Notes under the pieces: generated by a model | Databases searched by the model: none | Told to the model about the DNA's origin: nothing | The model's input: the letters and a program-made list of their open reading frames with translations, nothing else | Part shown: piece by piece, positions 46,034 to 55,169 of the stretch | How the letters are laid out: every line of letters starts with the position of its first letter | How positions within the stretch are numbered: the first letter of the stretch is position 1 | Assembly: GCA_949987705.1 (NCBI GenBank) | Contig: OX465285.1 | Coordinates: 92,265,975 to 92,329,974 of the forward strand | Reading direction: 5' to 3' | Length of the DNA: 64,000 nt | Source of the DNA: Thereva unica | Lineage: Eukaryota; Arthropoda; Insecta; Diptera; Therevidae | Position numbers and translations under genes: made by a program

Positions 46034-48538
46034 ATGATAAGAATGAATTGTCCGAGAATTCATCTGCTTGTCATGCTGTTGACACTTTTGATACAGATGG
46101 GAGATAAATTGATAGCGGCATGCCCGTCGGAGGTTTGTATATGCAAGTGGAAGGGTGGCAAGCAATCGGTCGAGTGCGGCGGGCAATTACTGTCACAGAT
46201 CCCGGAGGGGATGGATCCGGGAACTCAAGTTTTGAACTTTTCTGGGAATAGCCTTCAAGTGCTACAGAGCGAGAGATTCCTGCGAATGGATTTGATAAAT
46301 TTGCAGAAAATATTTTTATCTCGGAATCAACTCATCAAAATTCATGAGAAAGCATTTCGTGGCCTTTCTAACCTTGTTGAGTTGGATCTTTCGGATAACA
46401 TGCTTCCGCATGTTCCAAGTGAAACGTTTCAGGATTATACATCCCTGATGAGGCTATCACTGAGTGGTAACCCGATACGTGAGCTGAAAACATCAGCCTT
46501 TAGGCATTTAGCATTTCTTACAACATTAGAATTAAGTAACTGTCAAATAGAAAAAATTGAAAACGAAGCCTTTATTGGAATGGACAATCTGGAATGGCTA
46601 CGCCTGGACGGTAATCGAATCAGTGCGATTCAGGGTAGCCATATACTACCGAAGGCACTGCACGGAATTAGCCTTCACAGTAACCGATGGACGTGCGACT
46701 GCCGTTTGATTGACGTTCATGCCTGGCTAATCAACTATAACACACCACTAACCGAGGAGCCCAAATGCGTGGAGCCCCCTAGACTGAAAGGTCAGGTAAT
46801 CAAATCACTGAAAAAAGATGAATTGGCTTGCCTGCCAGAAATTACGCCCAAATCGACGTATACAGAAATTTCTGAAGGACGCAACATATCACTGATGTGC
46901 ACGGTACGTGCTATCCCCGAGGCCAGAGTACTGTGGCTGTTCAACGGTCAGGTTTTGACTAATGATTCCTTTGTGGAAAACCTGCATATGTACTATTACA
47001 TCGATGACAGCGGCGGGATGGAGAAGCGGAGCGAGGTATTCATTTATAACATTGGCCCCGAGGATAATGGAACTTTCTCCTGTATCGGCACCAACACAGC
47101 CGGCACCAGCTTCACCAACTATACATTACGTGTACTCATAAAGGAGCCGCCCGTGGTGAAAGAAGTTTCCTTCCCCAAGGATTACCTGAACATAATAATA
47201 GCCAGCGGGGGTGGAATGGGATTCATTCTGGTCGTTCTGCTCTGTACGATTGTCGTTAAGTGCAGAAAGAAGAAGCCAGCAAATAAAAGCTCGAAGGGTG
47301 AGCCGACGCCTAATGAAACTGGCCTGTTGAAGTGCCCATCAATAAGCAACGAGGAGGACATGTCACCCAAGACATCAAAAGAGAACGGGGCTGTAATTGG
47401 TGGCCAAATTAAACAGAACTTCATGATGTATGTGGCCACAATGCCGCAGGGGCACGTTATCGATAATGGAAACATGCAAATCAATCCAGTGATTGCCTCG
47501 ACCCCGTCGGTGGATGGTGATACGGCACACCCCGGTATATCGGCACACCAGTACTGCAGTCCACCATCATCAGTTCGAAACTATCAGGAGAAAAATCCGG
47601 ACCTAATCAACGACGCAGAAAGTGTAAAGAACAAATTGAAGGCCGACAGTGAGTACGAGGGTAGCGACTGCTCTACTGGACCCTGCAGCATGCAGGGTAC
47701 CTACGAGAATTGCTTTCAAATTCCCAACCAATTCGGCTCGCAAATTATTCGTCCTACATCCCATCAGCGACTAGCAGCAATGTCGACAATGCCCCGGGGT
47801 ATGCACGGCAAACCGGCAACACAGCATCAAGTCGACGTTCATTTGAATCCGGTTTGTTTCTTGGGGCAAGATGGCTACGCGTACGACTTCAGCAACAACC
47901 ACATCCACAACGGCCAAACAATACCGTCTAATCAGCAGAATTTCTATAGAACGCTGCCGCATAATCGAGGACACAACAAGATGTACGCATCGGCTGCGAA
48001 TCCCGGTACACGATACAGCATGGAGGCTGAATTCCTGCAGCGCACCGGGACCCCACCTTACGATAAATTCGTGCCGAACATGAGATTCACCGCCGAAGGA
48101 TATCCAATACACGCTGTTCAGTTTCCTTCGCCGCCGGAAGGATACAAGGGTGACTATTCCTTACCGGAATCCTTGAACTCAGGACAATCGATATGCCCCT
48201 CGACTAGCTTCCAACAATGGCCACCGTGTTTGCCCGGCTATCATGCCCAGCCGATAAGGTATCCAACGTCTGTCACACAGGCAACATCTCAGCCATCAAA
48301 CTCTGTTCAGGCTATGGCCTCCAATCAGACACAAACTGCCACAACGTCTACGTCAACATTGACGACGGAGGTTAAGAAGAGATGCGTGGGCGCTCAGACA
48401 TCTGAAATGGAATCAACAACGATTCCGGAAGGTGATGAAGATCAGGAAAATTCAAAATTGCGTCATCTTACAGGACCTTTGGCGGATAGTCCTGATGAGG
48501 GTTACGTAGGCGATTCCCAGGATAGCTCGGACATTTGA
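46034..48538 (+). CDS. kek1: Kekkon-family LRR/Ig transmembrane receptor, probably Kekkon-1
   Basis: The frame is open for 834 codons without an intron. A hydrophobic signal peptide (about residues 9-29) precedes an LRR N-cap with Cys30, 35, 37 and 48. About six to seven leucine-rich repeats follow (64-217), then an LRR C-cap with the Kekkon-type WTCDC motif (Cys221, 223, 245, 266). One Ig domain spans about 270-368 (Cys289, Trp301, DNGTFSC ending at Cys350). A membrane span (about 387-408) is followed by basic KCRKKK and a 426-residue tail. Possible N-glycosylation sites are Asn68, 284, 310, 345 and 362. The last residues, SSDI, fit a class I PDZ ligand, and SPDEGYVGD lies just before them. 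In Drosophila, Kek1 is a membrane protein that binds and inhibits the EGF receptor; the same role here is inferred from family. Length is close to Drosophila Kek1 (about 880), and single-exon coding regions are usual in this family. The first ATG has A at -3; a second ATG at codon 4 is also possible. Kek2 is the main alternative name. Confidence 0.93.
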   Translation: MIRMNCPRIHLLVMLLTLLIQMGDKLIAACPSEVCICKWKGGKQSVECGGQLLSQIPEGMDPGTQVLNFSGNSLQVLQSERFLRMDLINLQKIFLSRNQLIKIHEKAFRGLSNLVELDLSDNMLPHVPSETFQDYTSLMRLSLSGNPIRELKTSAFRHLAFLTTLELSNCQIEKIENEAFIGMDNLEWLRLDGNRISAIQGSHILPKALHGISLHSNRWTCDCRLIDVHAWLINYNTPLTEEPKCVEPPRLKGQVIKSLKKDELACLPEITPKSTYTEISEGRNISLMCTVRAIPEARVLWLFNGQVLTNDSFVENLHMYYYIDDSGGMEKRSEVFIYNIGPEDNGTFSCIGTNTAGTSFTNYTLRVLIKEPPVVKEVSFPKDYLNIIIASGGGMGFILVVLLCTIVVKCRKKKPANKSSKGEPTPNETGLLKCPSISNEEDMSPKTSKENGAVIGGQIKQNFMMYVATMPQGHVIDNGNMQINPVIASTPSVDGDTAHPGISAHQYCSPPSSVRNYQEKNPDLINDAESVKNKLKADSEYEGSDCSTGPCSMQGTYENCFQIPNQFGSQIIRPTSHQRLAAMSTMPRGMHGKPATQHQVDVHLNPVCFLGQDGYAYDFSNNHIHNGQTIPSNQQNFYRTLPHNRGHNKMYASAANPGTRYSMEAEFLQRTGTPPYDKFVPNMRFTAEGYPIHAVQFPSPPEGYKGDYSLPESLNSGQSICPSTSFQQWPPCLPGYHAQPIRYPTSVTQATSQPSNSVQAMASNQTQTATTSTSTLTTEVKKRCVGAQTSEMESTTIPEGDEDQENSKLRHLTGPLADSPDEGYVGDSQDSSDI

Positions 48539-48633
48539 CGAAGGAACGAATCCTCCAATATGCCAGCCTTCAAGCACGAAAGTCTAGATGATTCCGTTGC
48601 ACTGTAAAGATTGATTGAGAGTTTTAGAAATTC

Positions 48634-48646
48634 AATAAATAATAAA
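48634..48646 (+). terminator. Paired poly(A) signals after the kekkon gene
   Basis: Two AATAAA hexamers (48634-48639 and 48641-48646) lie about 95 bp after the stop codon, followed by T-rich sequence and a CA-rich run. More AATAAA copies occur at 48778 and 48855, so several 3' ends are possible. A longer 3' UTR cannot be excluded. Confidence 0.5.
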
Positions 48647-48659
48647 TTTTTGCTGCACG

Positions 48660-49300
48660 CACACACACCATCGCAGACGAAGAAGGTTGTTAACGTGGGG
48701 GATTCCGCTGGATTGAAGAGGATTTTCGATCGGGGAAATGTTAAGTTTTAATGTTATGAAAGCAAACATAAAAAATTAATAAATAACAAAATTACGGGTA
48801 AGACAGGGTAAATATTATGAGCCAAGCTTCTTGTTGAACATAAAATTCGAAGGAAATAAACGAGGTGACAAAATTGGTGGGAAAATCAAATTTGTTTTAT
48901 GATTTGTGTGCAGAAAAATTCGCTGATTTAAACTTACTATTTTATACCAACCTATTTGGATTGATTTTGAGCTATCGGAGGATTATATATTTAAAGGATA
49001 AAAGATTTTACTTTTTGATTTGCTTGAGTTCATCTAAAATTTGAAAGATGTGAAGAAAGTTTTGAATTTCACATTTTTTTCAATGGTGCAAAACAAATTT
49101 TTTATTTAAACTGTGGCTCTTTAAATATTTTAGAGGAAACGTATTTGATTTACTCCAAATAAAAACGTTCAAATTCCATTTGCCACAATTTCGCACAACA
49201 CCTGAAAGCGCTACTAACTAAAAAGCATTTATTGCCACCGACTTCAATGTACAGCTTGGACCTATACGCGTTCCAATCATTATGAAATTTTTGTCGAATC
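48660..49300 (+). other. 3' flank or 3' UTR of the kekkon gene
   Basis: AT-rich, no coding. Several AATAAA copies fall in 48778-48860. A CACACACACACA-like run begins at 48656. Confidence 0.4.
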
Positions 49301-49304
49301 TTCG

Positions 49305-49669
49305 TACACACCAAATTCGACGCCTAATGAACAAGAAATTCATGTCGTGTCATGTTGAATTCAGTGTGTACGGAGATTCGACACAATTCGACACTCGACA
49401 CAACGAAAGTCACTGCATAAGTACTCGACGTGTCGAAAGTCGTCGTTCGACGTTTTTCCTCGTGTCGCCTTCAGTGGATATAAACTGATTTGAATGTGAA
49501 GCCCTTCGTCGGTAACAGTTTTTTTCCTTGTCGAGTTCTGTCGAGTTCTGTCGTGTCGTGTCGATTTCGAATTCAGTGTGAATAGACTCGCTTAATGATA
49601 AGAATAGATGTGTGTCGCGACAGAAAAATGTTGTCGAATTTCGTCGTGTCATGTCGAGTTTGGTGTGTA
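49305..49669. mobile_element. 365-bp inverted-repeat element rich in TGTCGA
   Basis: The left end TACACACCAAATTCGAC and the right end GTCGAGTTTGGTGTGTA are inverse copies. The interior is built of TCGACA/TGTCGAGTT words (for example 49377-49395, 49438-49450, 49531-49560), and GAATTCAGTGTG occurs at about 49357 and 49568. No transposase. Confidence 0.65.
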
Positions 49670-50077
49670 AGCAGCCTTATATTTGAGAAAATTTTTAGCT
49701 TTTATTGAAGCTTTCCTCGGACATCAATCGTATCTTTAGTGAGAATGCGAGGCACTGAGATTGTAGATGTCTGAATGGATCTACCATGCCAGCAATACAT
49801 GCTTTACTTTTCTAAGTGAAGAAACTAAGCTTAGGAATCAGCCTTTGAACGATCGTTAAATGTTTCAAGTCGTGGTCCAATGTTTAGAAATAATGTTTAG
49901 AAATAAACGTAGGTAGAAAAAGAGATGAAAGATTCGATAGGATAACTAAAGTGTGGGCCTTCTGGACGCGGAGGTGGTTAACCCGGTGTTTTGGGGCTGT
50001 AAGAGTTTGGGATTATTGATTGTGAAAGTTTGTTCCCCAGTCGAATTATTCTGTTTGTAAACCAATCTCTGCTTTCG

Positions 50078-50144
50078 TAGTATAGGGGCTATTGCACTAC
50101 CATCCTAGAGGTCGGTGGTTCGAATCTACTCCGTGTAATTTCAT
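50078..50144 (+). mobile_element. tRNA-like sequence, probable SINE head
   Basis: TAGTATAGGGG fits a Pol III A box, and GGTTCGAATCT at about 50117 fits a B box, with CTACCATCCTAGAGG between. It resembles the sequence at 21318-21402. No paired acceptor stem, so not a functional tRNA. Confidence 0.45.
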
Positions 50145-50169
50145 TTTTCTGACATAGATTCTTTCCTTC

Positions 50170-50760
50170 TTTCGTGTCTAACATATTAATAAAAATTCCG
50201 TGCTCTTTCTCCTGTTAACGCTGATAAATAGGGAAGCCATCTCCTGCTCTATCACCGAAGTCAGTGCAGCCTGCGGTCTGGCAATCAATACAGGAAAAAT
50301 TGAGATGGTGCTTTTTACACGGAAAACGAAAACTCCCACCTTCAATCTTCTCAGTTTGGAGGGGCATACACTCACCTTATTCTTCAAAGTGAAATTTCTG
50401 GGTCTAATACTGGATACTAAACTCAATTGGAAAACGAGCATCGACGAAAGGGTAAAGAAATCCTGTATAGCCTTCTGCGCCTGTAAAATACTTTTGGCCA
50501 AAGAGGAGGTCTCAAGTCAAAGATGGTCCTGTGGATGTACACAGCTGCATCCTAATATTTCCTGGAATACTATCGAGTCGGATCAGCCCTTCCGTCTCAC
50601 TGGTTGGTTGGTCCGGTCTGAAATTGAAGTCCTAGGTATACCAAACTATCAGAATCATAAGGTGATAACCCGTTGGGCGCTGCTATGGACTCATTAAGTC
50701 GTCGTTTGAGGAATATACAATCCTTGAGAGCCTGTGGGTTAATCCACACTCTAGAGTCCT
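50170..50760 (+). pseudogene. Reverse transcriptase fragment of a non-LTR retrotransposon
   Basis: A frame open for 165 codons (50200-50697) reads ISCSITEVSAACGLAINTGK, then VLFTRKTKTPTFN, VKFLGLILDTKLNWK, RVKKSCIAFCACKILLAK. This is the thumb-side end of an I/Jockey-type RT (GL.IN..K.E.VLFT.K...V.FLG..LD..L.W..HI). The C-terminal part is frameshifted (EVSSQRWSCGCTQLHPNI against GLKPKMVLWMYTAV). The catalytic part upstream is absent. Same family as 2077, 9041 and 18130; the most intact copy here. Confidence 0.8.
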
Positions 50761-51394
50761 TCTTTACGCACATTCAACGAATTAGAAGTTCGCTTATCAA
50801 GAAGAGGTGTCATTTTAAATTTCGCGCCATTTTTGAACTGTCAACTTAGAACTGTTAGTTCGATGATATTTGACAAGTAAAACTAGGACTTTTCATAAAT
50901 AGACGGATTGATCCTTACATACTCGCAAAACAGTGTTAGAACTGCTTGAATAAGATCACCATTTTTTAAGCAAAACTAATCAAAGTGATGAGGCTCATTT
51001 TCATTTGCCTGCGCAAGTAAAGAACCAAAATTGTTGCATCTGGGGCTCCAATTCACAACGAGTTACAGTTTGGTGCAGTTTCAGTTGTAGATGTAATCGG
51101 GCCATACCTTTTCAAAAACGGCACTGGTTAGATCGTTACAGTAAATTAACTGCCTTCGACCATTAATTGATTGAATGGATAGTGTTGTCGAACAACGTTG
51201 AGTGACTTTTTTTGGCTTAAAATTGATGATGTAGTTGGATACGACGTTTATTTCCATCTGGCCAGCACCATCACTCGCTCCTGAATCAATGGTTCTATTG
51301 CCTGAAAAATTAAAGTGGCATCTCTTGTTGAAATAACCTTTACATGGAAGAACTTGACTGTGGAAAAATCGTCCTCAATTAGTATTCCTTAATT

Positions 51395-51480
51395 CGTACA
51401 ACATACTAGAGTTTAAACGTAAGACTCAGCGCGATCTAGTTGAATACCTCTTACAACCGAATACAGCAACGAGTCTGTCA
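51395..51480 (+). pseudogene. Scrap of a CR1/Jockey-type LINE 3' end
   Basis: TCGTACAACATACTAGAGTT encodes SYNILEF, followed by KRKTQRDL, as in the copy at 59840-59880. Less than 90 bp are recognisable. Confidence 0.5.
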
Positions 51481-51619
51481 ATCGTCATAGCCTAGAAAAT
51501 TAAAATTTTAACTAAGGATATCAGTGATGTATTTGAAATCAGCCCTTCCTTCATTTTAATTATTTTTAGTTCCTGCAAAAATCAGCGAATTTATTTTTCT
51601 GACACAAATCTACTAATAC

Positions 51620-53690
51620 TACATTATAAGAAATATGTATGTGTGCCCCTAGTCGATAAAAAAAAACGGCAAATCTATTTAAATTCAAAAACTAAAAAAA
51701 AAAATAAAATTATCAAAAAAAAAAAATCCATGAAAAAAATTACTAAACATAAAAATAAATCCAAAAAACAACCAAAATTGCAAAAACCAAAAAAAAAAAG
51801 AGAAAGCAAAACCTATAAGATTTACCAAAAAGAAAAAAAAAATATCTGTAAAATATTAATGAAAAAGAAAAATGTAAAAATTAGTTAAGATAGCGAAAAA
51901 TTAATTAAAAATTGAATATAAAAAATAAATTAAAAAAAAAAGAAATGTGAAGAAAGTATGCAAAAAATAATGAATAAAGTTAAACAGAAAAAAGTGAGAA
52001 GTTGTGTAAAAAATAAAAAATTAATATGAAAATTTGTAATAAATTAATAAAAAATTAATTCAAAAAATATGCGAAAAAAAAACAAGAAAACATTTTAAAC
52101 TAAACAAAAAATAAAATTAAAACTAATTGACAAATAAGCAAAAAAAAAATTATAAAACAATTTGAAAAATATAAAATAATAAAAATAAAACAAAAAGCAA
52201 AATTATAAAAACAAAAAAAGGGGAAAAGTAAAGCTACTTCAAAATAAAAAAAAAATATATATATGAAAATTAAATTACAAAAAAAATCACAATCGTTTTG
52301 TGAAGACGATATAACTCAAAATCGGGTTTTATGTATTTAAAAAAAAATAAATAAAAACATAATTGTAAATATGAAAAAAAAACACACACTTAAAAACCAA
52401 AAAATCATAGTAATGAAAAAAAAACCACTCACACAGCACATAGAAAAACAAAATATTTGAAGATAATCTTAGGACTATGATATTATAATAAATAAGAAAA
52501 ATTTAAATAAAAAAAAAGTTATTGTAAATAAATATAAAAATTAAGTATAAAAAAGTAAATATATAAAAAAAATCGAATATTTTTAATTTTTAATCGATGA
52601 ATGATGAAAAAAAAATGATACAAAAATATGCAACCAACGTTTTTTATGCCCCGTTGAATATTTTAAACATAAAAATTTTGAAGAAAGAAGATTATTATTA
52701 ATAAATTTAAATTTTTTTATGTTGTTTTTAGGTTTTAGTTTTATTTAGAAGAAAAACAACAAAAACAAACTAACTTTGTTATAATTATTATACCTTTAAG
52801 TATGTATGTATATGTAAACAAATAAAAAAAAACTGCAACTAATTTTACACCTTACACACCTGCGAGTTTGTATCACTGTGTTTTTTTATTAAACAAATGC
52901 ATAGCAACAAGAAATAAAAAAGAAAAAACAACTAAAAAAACATGAAGTCTTGTTTTTGAATTTTTTTATTTTTATAATTTTATATATTTTATTTTTTATT
53001 AAAAAAAAAAAAAGCACAATCAGCACTGCACTAGGTAAAAATTAAATTATAAAACAAAAAAAAATTAAATTTAAACAAAAAAAAAAATTAAATAAGTAAA
53101 AAAATTGTTTTTTGAATCGAGTGTCTTAAAAGCAGAAATAAAAAAAAATAAAAAAAATAAATTTGTTGTTGGGTGGGGGATATTTTTGTTAAATAAGAAA
53201 ATAGAAAAAAAACAAGAAAAATTGTAGAGGAATTTTTGTAGGTGAATTGATTTTATTATTAGAATGAAATTTTTTTTATTAATATTTGTGATTTTATATT
53301 TTTGTGATTTTTAAAATTTATTAAAATGAAAATAAAGAGAAAATTCAGAAACAAAACTTCCTTGAAAATATCTATAAAGATCGATGCAGAAACAGAGAAA
53401 AAGAATATAGTGAGAAAGAAACAACATAAATTAAATTTAATTAAAATTAAGACTAATTTGTTTAGTTGTATTTTTTTTTTAATTTCAATTTGTTTATTAT
53501 TCATTTTTGTTATTTGTTTTAAGTATATACATTTTTGCAGCACGTAATTTTTATAAATTGAAAGAAAACAAGAACAAAAGATGAAAAAAAAAATGTAAAA
53601 CATAACTCTAAAAAGTGTTGATATATTTGGTACATAACTAACAATAAAATATTTCAGAGAAAATAAAAAAAAATTAATGTTTTTTTCTTA
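51620..53690 (+). repeat. Two-kilobase A-rich, strand-biased low-complexity region
   Basis: The plus strand is dominated by A, with many runs of 6-11 A separated by T, C or G, and far fewer T runs except around 52960-53010 and 53465-53525. Lys/Asn-rich frames here (for example 51643-51888) are products of composition. Multiple AATAAA words occur. It could be an old 3' UTR extension or a degenerate A-rich satellite; no unit length is evident. Confidence 0.6.
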
Positions 53691-53743
53691 TTTGAAATAA
53701 ATAAAATATGAAAAGAAAATTTTGAGAGTTTCAGAAATAAGGC

Positions 53744-53939
53744 TTAAAGTCGATTTATACATATCCGTGACGTGACGGCGGCTTCAGTGCAAGGGTATCA
53801 GTGATAACAAAATATTGGCGCGATGTAACTCAAATGCCATACTTGCAGATGCCATTGAGCATTGAGCACTGATACGTAAAAGGTGATACGGAAAGCATCG
53901 GTGCGGTGCCGTCACGGATATGTGTAGATCGACCTTTAA
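53744..53939. mobile_element. 196-bp inverted-repeat element flanked by TTAA (copy 1)
   Basis: The left end TTAAAGTCGATTTATACATA, then TCCGTGACG, and the reversed right end TTAAAGGTCGATCTACACAT, then ATCCGTGACG, match over about 33 bp. TTAA stands at both tips, as after piggyBac-type insertion. The interior shares GCACCG and TATCAGTG-type words with the element at 24268-24882. Non-autonomous. Confidence 0.7.
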
Positions 53940-54612
53940 TTATTTTCAAACAAGTCATTTGAAGGGACTCAATCGAATCCTGTGGAGTTAATTGAACAAT
54001 GTTAAAGAACAGAACAAGATTCTAACAAGGAAGAATGAATCAGGAAAGGCAATGAGGAATTATGAAATGCATTTTACGCCTGCAATTTATCGCGTCAAAC
54101 CAAGGTAATCCTTATTAGTGCTACATATTTCTAATTGCTGAATTCTGCAATGTAAGCAGTCTGATTGAAAAACATAGGCTTGGAAGCAATAAACCACACA
54201 TAATGCGCTGGCTCTACATAGCAAGATTAGACCAGTGTTAGCATATAGCTCTGCCATGTAGTGACCTTATCTTACACCCCAGTCAGAAATCAGAATGTCC
54301 TGACATGATGAGACTACGGTAAGTGAGTTCTTGAATCAAAAAAATGTACTGGCACAGGACTACGCTGTAATATCTTTGAAGGGAAGTGTCTAAAGAGACA
54401 TTTGATTACAGTAAAATAGAACTTCGGCGAAAGTTTGTAGTTCAGATTCCATCACAGAAGAATAAGAAAACTTCCAGCCTACCACGATCTGTGTATGATA
54501 TAGTATTATACTCAGCTGGGTATAAATTAGAGTCGAGTATAGTCGGTAGCGTTTTCCCAACCTCACCAAATCTCTAAATGCTACCGTCTTTGCTGGCGTC
54601 TTTCTCATCCAG

Positions 54613-54716
54613 TCGAGTTAAAAAAAATATGGCCTTACAACGGGCGAACACCGACCGTGATTGAAATATGTCGGCCGGGTTTCGGCCGTTGTAAGGCCAT
54701 TTTTTATTTTTACTCG
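54613..54716. mobile_element. Short palindromic element
   Basis: ATGGCCTTACAACGG (54629-54643) and its inverse CCGTTGTAAGGCCAT (54686-54700) are flanked by A-rich and T-rich arms and by CGAGT / ACTCG. The total is about 100 bp with a 40-bp centre. Confidence 0.65.
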
Positions 54717-54939
54717 GGTGGAACTCCTGGTAATCTATAAAGTCTGGCTAGCAATGCAGGTGAACCTAAGGCTAGAAGCGTGGGTGTAATTAACATTGGA
54801 TTTCCAGCTATTTTCAGGCAATTGGGCGATTTGTATAACGTCTAAGATGGTGCTATCTCTCCAGCGAATCTTTCCTAATAGCAAGCTACAGTAGGCATTG
54901 AGTCACATCACCATCTTGAAGGCCTGTGATCAAGACGAA

Positions 54940-55164
54940 GGCCCCTGTGCTGAATGTCGAGTCGTGATTTGTGACAAGTTTTTTGAGTTGAAGAAAGTGG
55001 CGTTTCAGACGAATTGCGACTTTCAGCATAGGGGGGCTAAACTCGCACTTAGCACTTCCCCTAGAGCGGAAACTATGCTGAAAATCGTAATTCGATTAAA
55101 ACGCGACTTTCTTCAACTCAAAAAACTTGTCACAAATCACGACTCGACATTCAGTACATGGGCC
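54940..55164. mobile_element. 225-bp long inverted repeat (foldback element)
   Basis: Arms 54940-55030 and 55072-55164 are near-perfect inverse copies (left TGCTGAATGTCGAGTCGTGA; right, reversed, TACTGAATGTCGAGTCGTGA), about 91 and 93 bp around a 41-bp spacer. The flanks show GAA on both sides, a possible 3-bp duplication. No coding. Confidence 0.8.
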
Positions 55165-55169
55165 GAAAT

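Noticed and set aside
47182..48112. Antisense and shifted frames of 70-113 codons inside the kekkon gene
   Set aside because: They are shadows of the real reading frame, arising from its codon composition.
51643..51888. Lysine-rich 81-codon frame
   Set aside because: It is simply A-rich DNA read as Lys/Asn/Ile codons; no ordinary protein signal.
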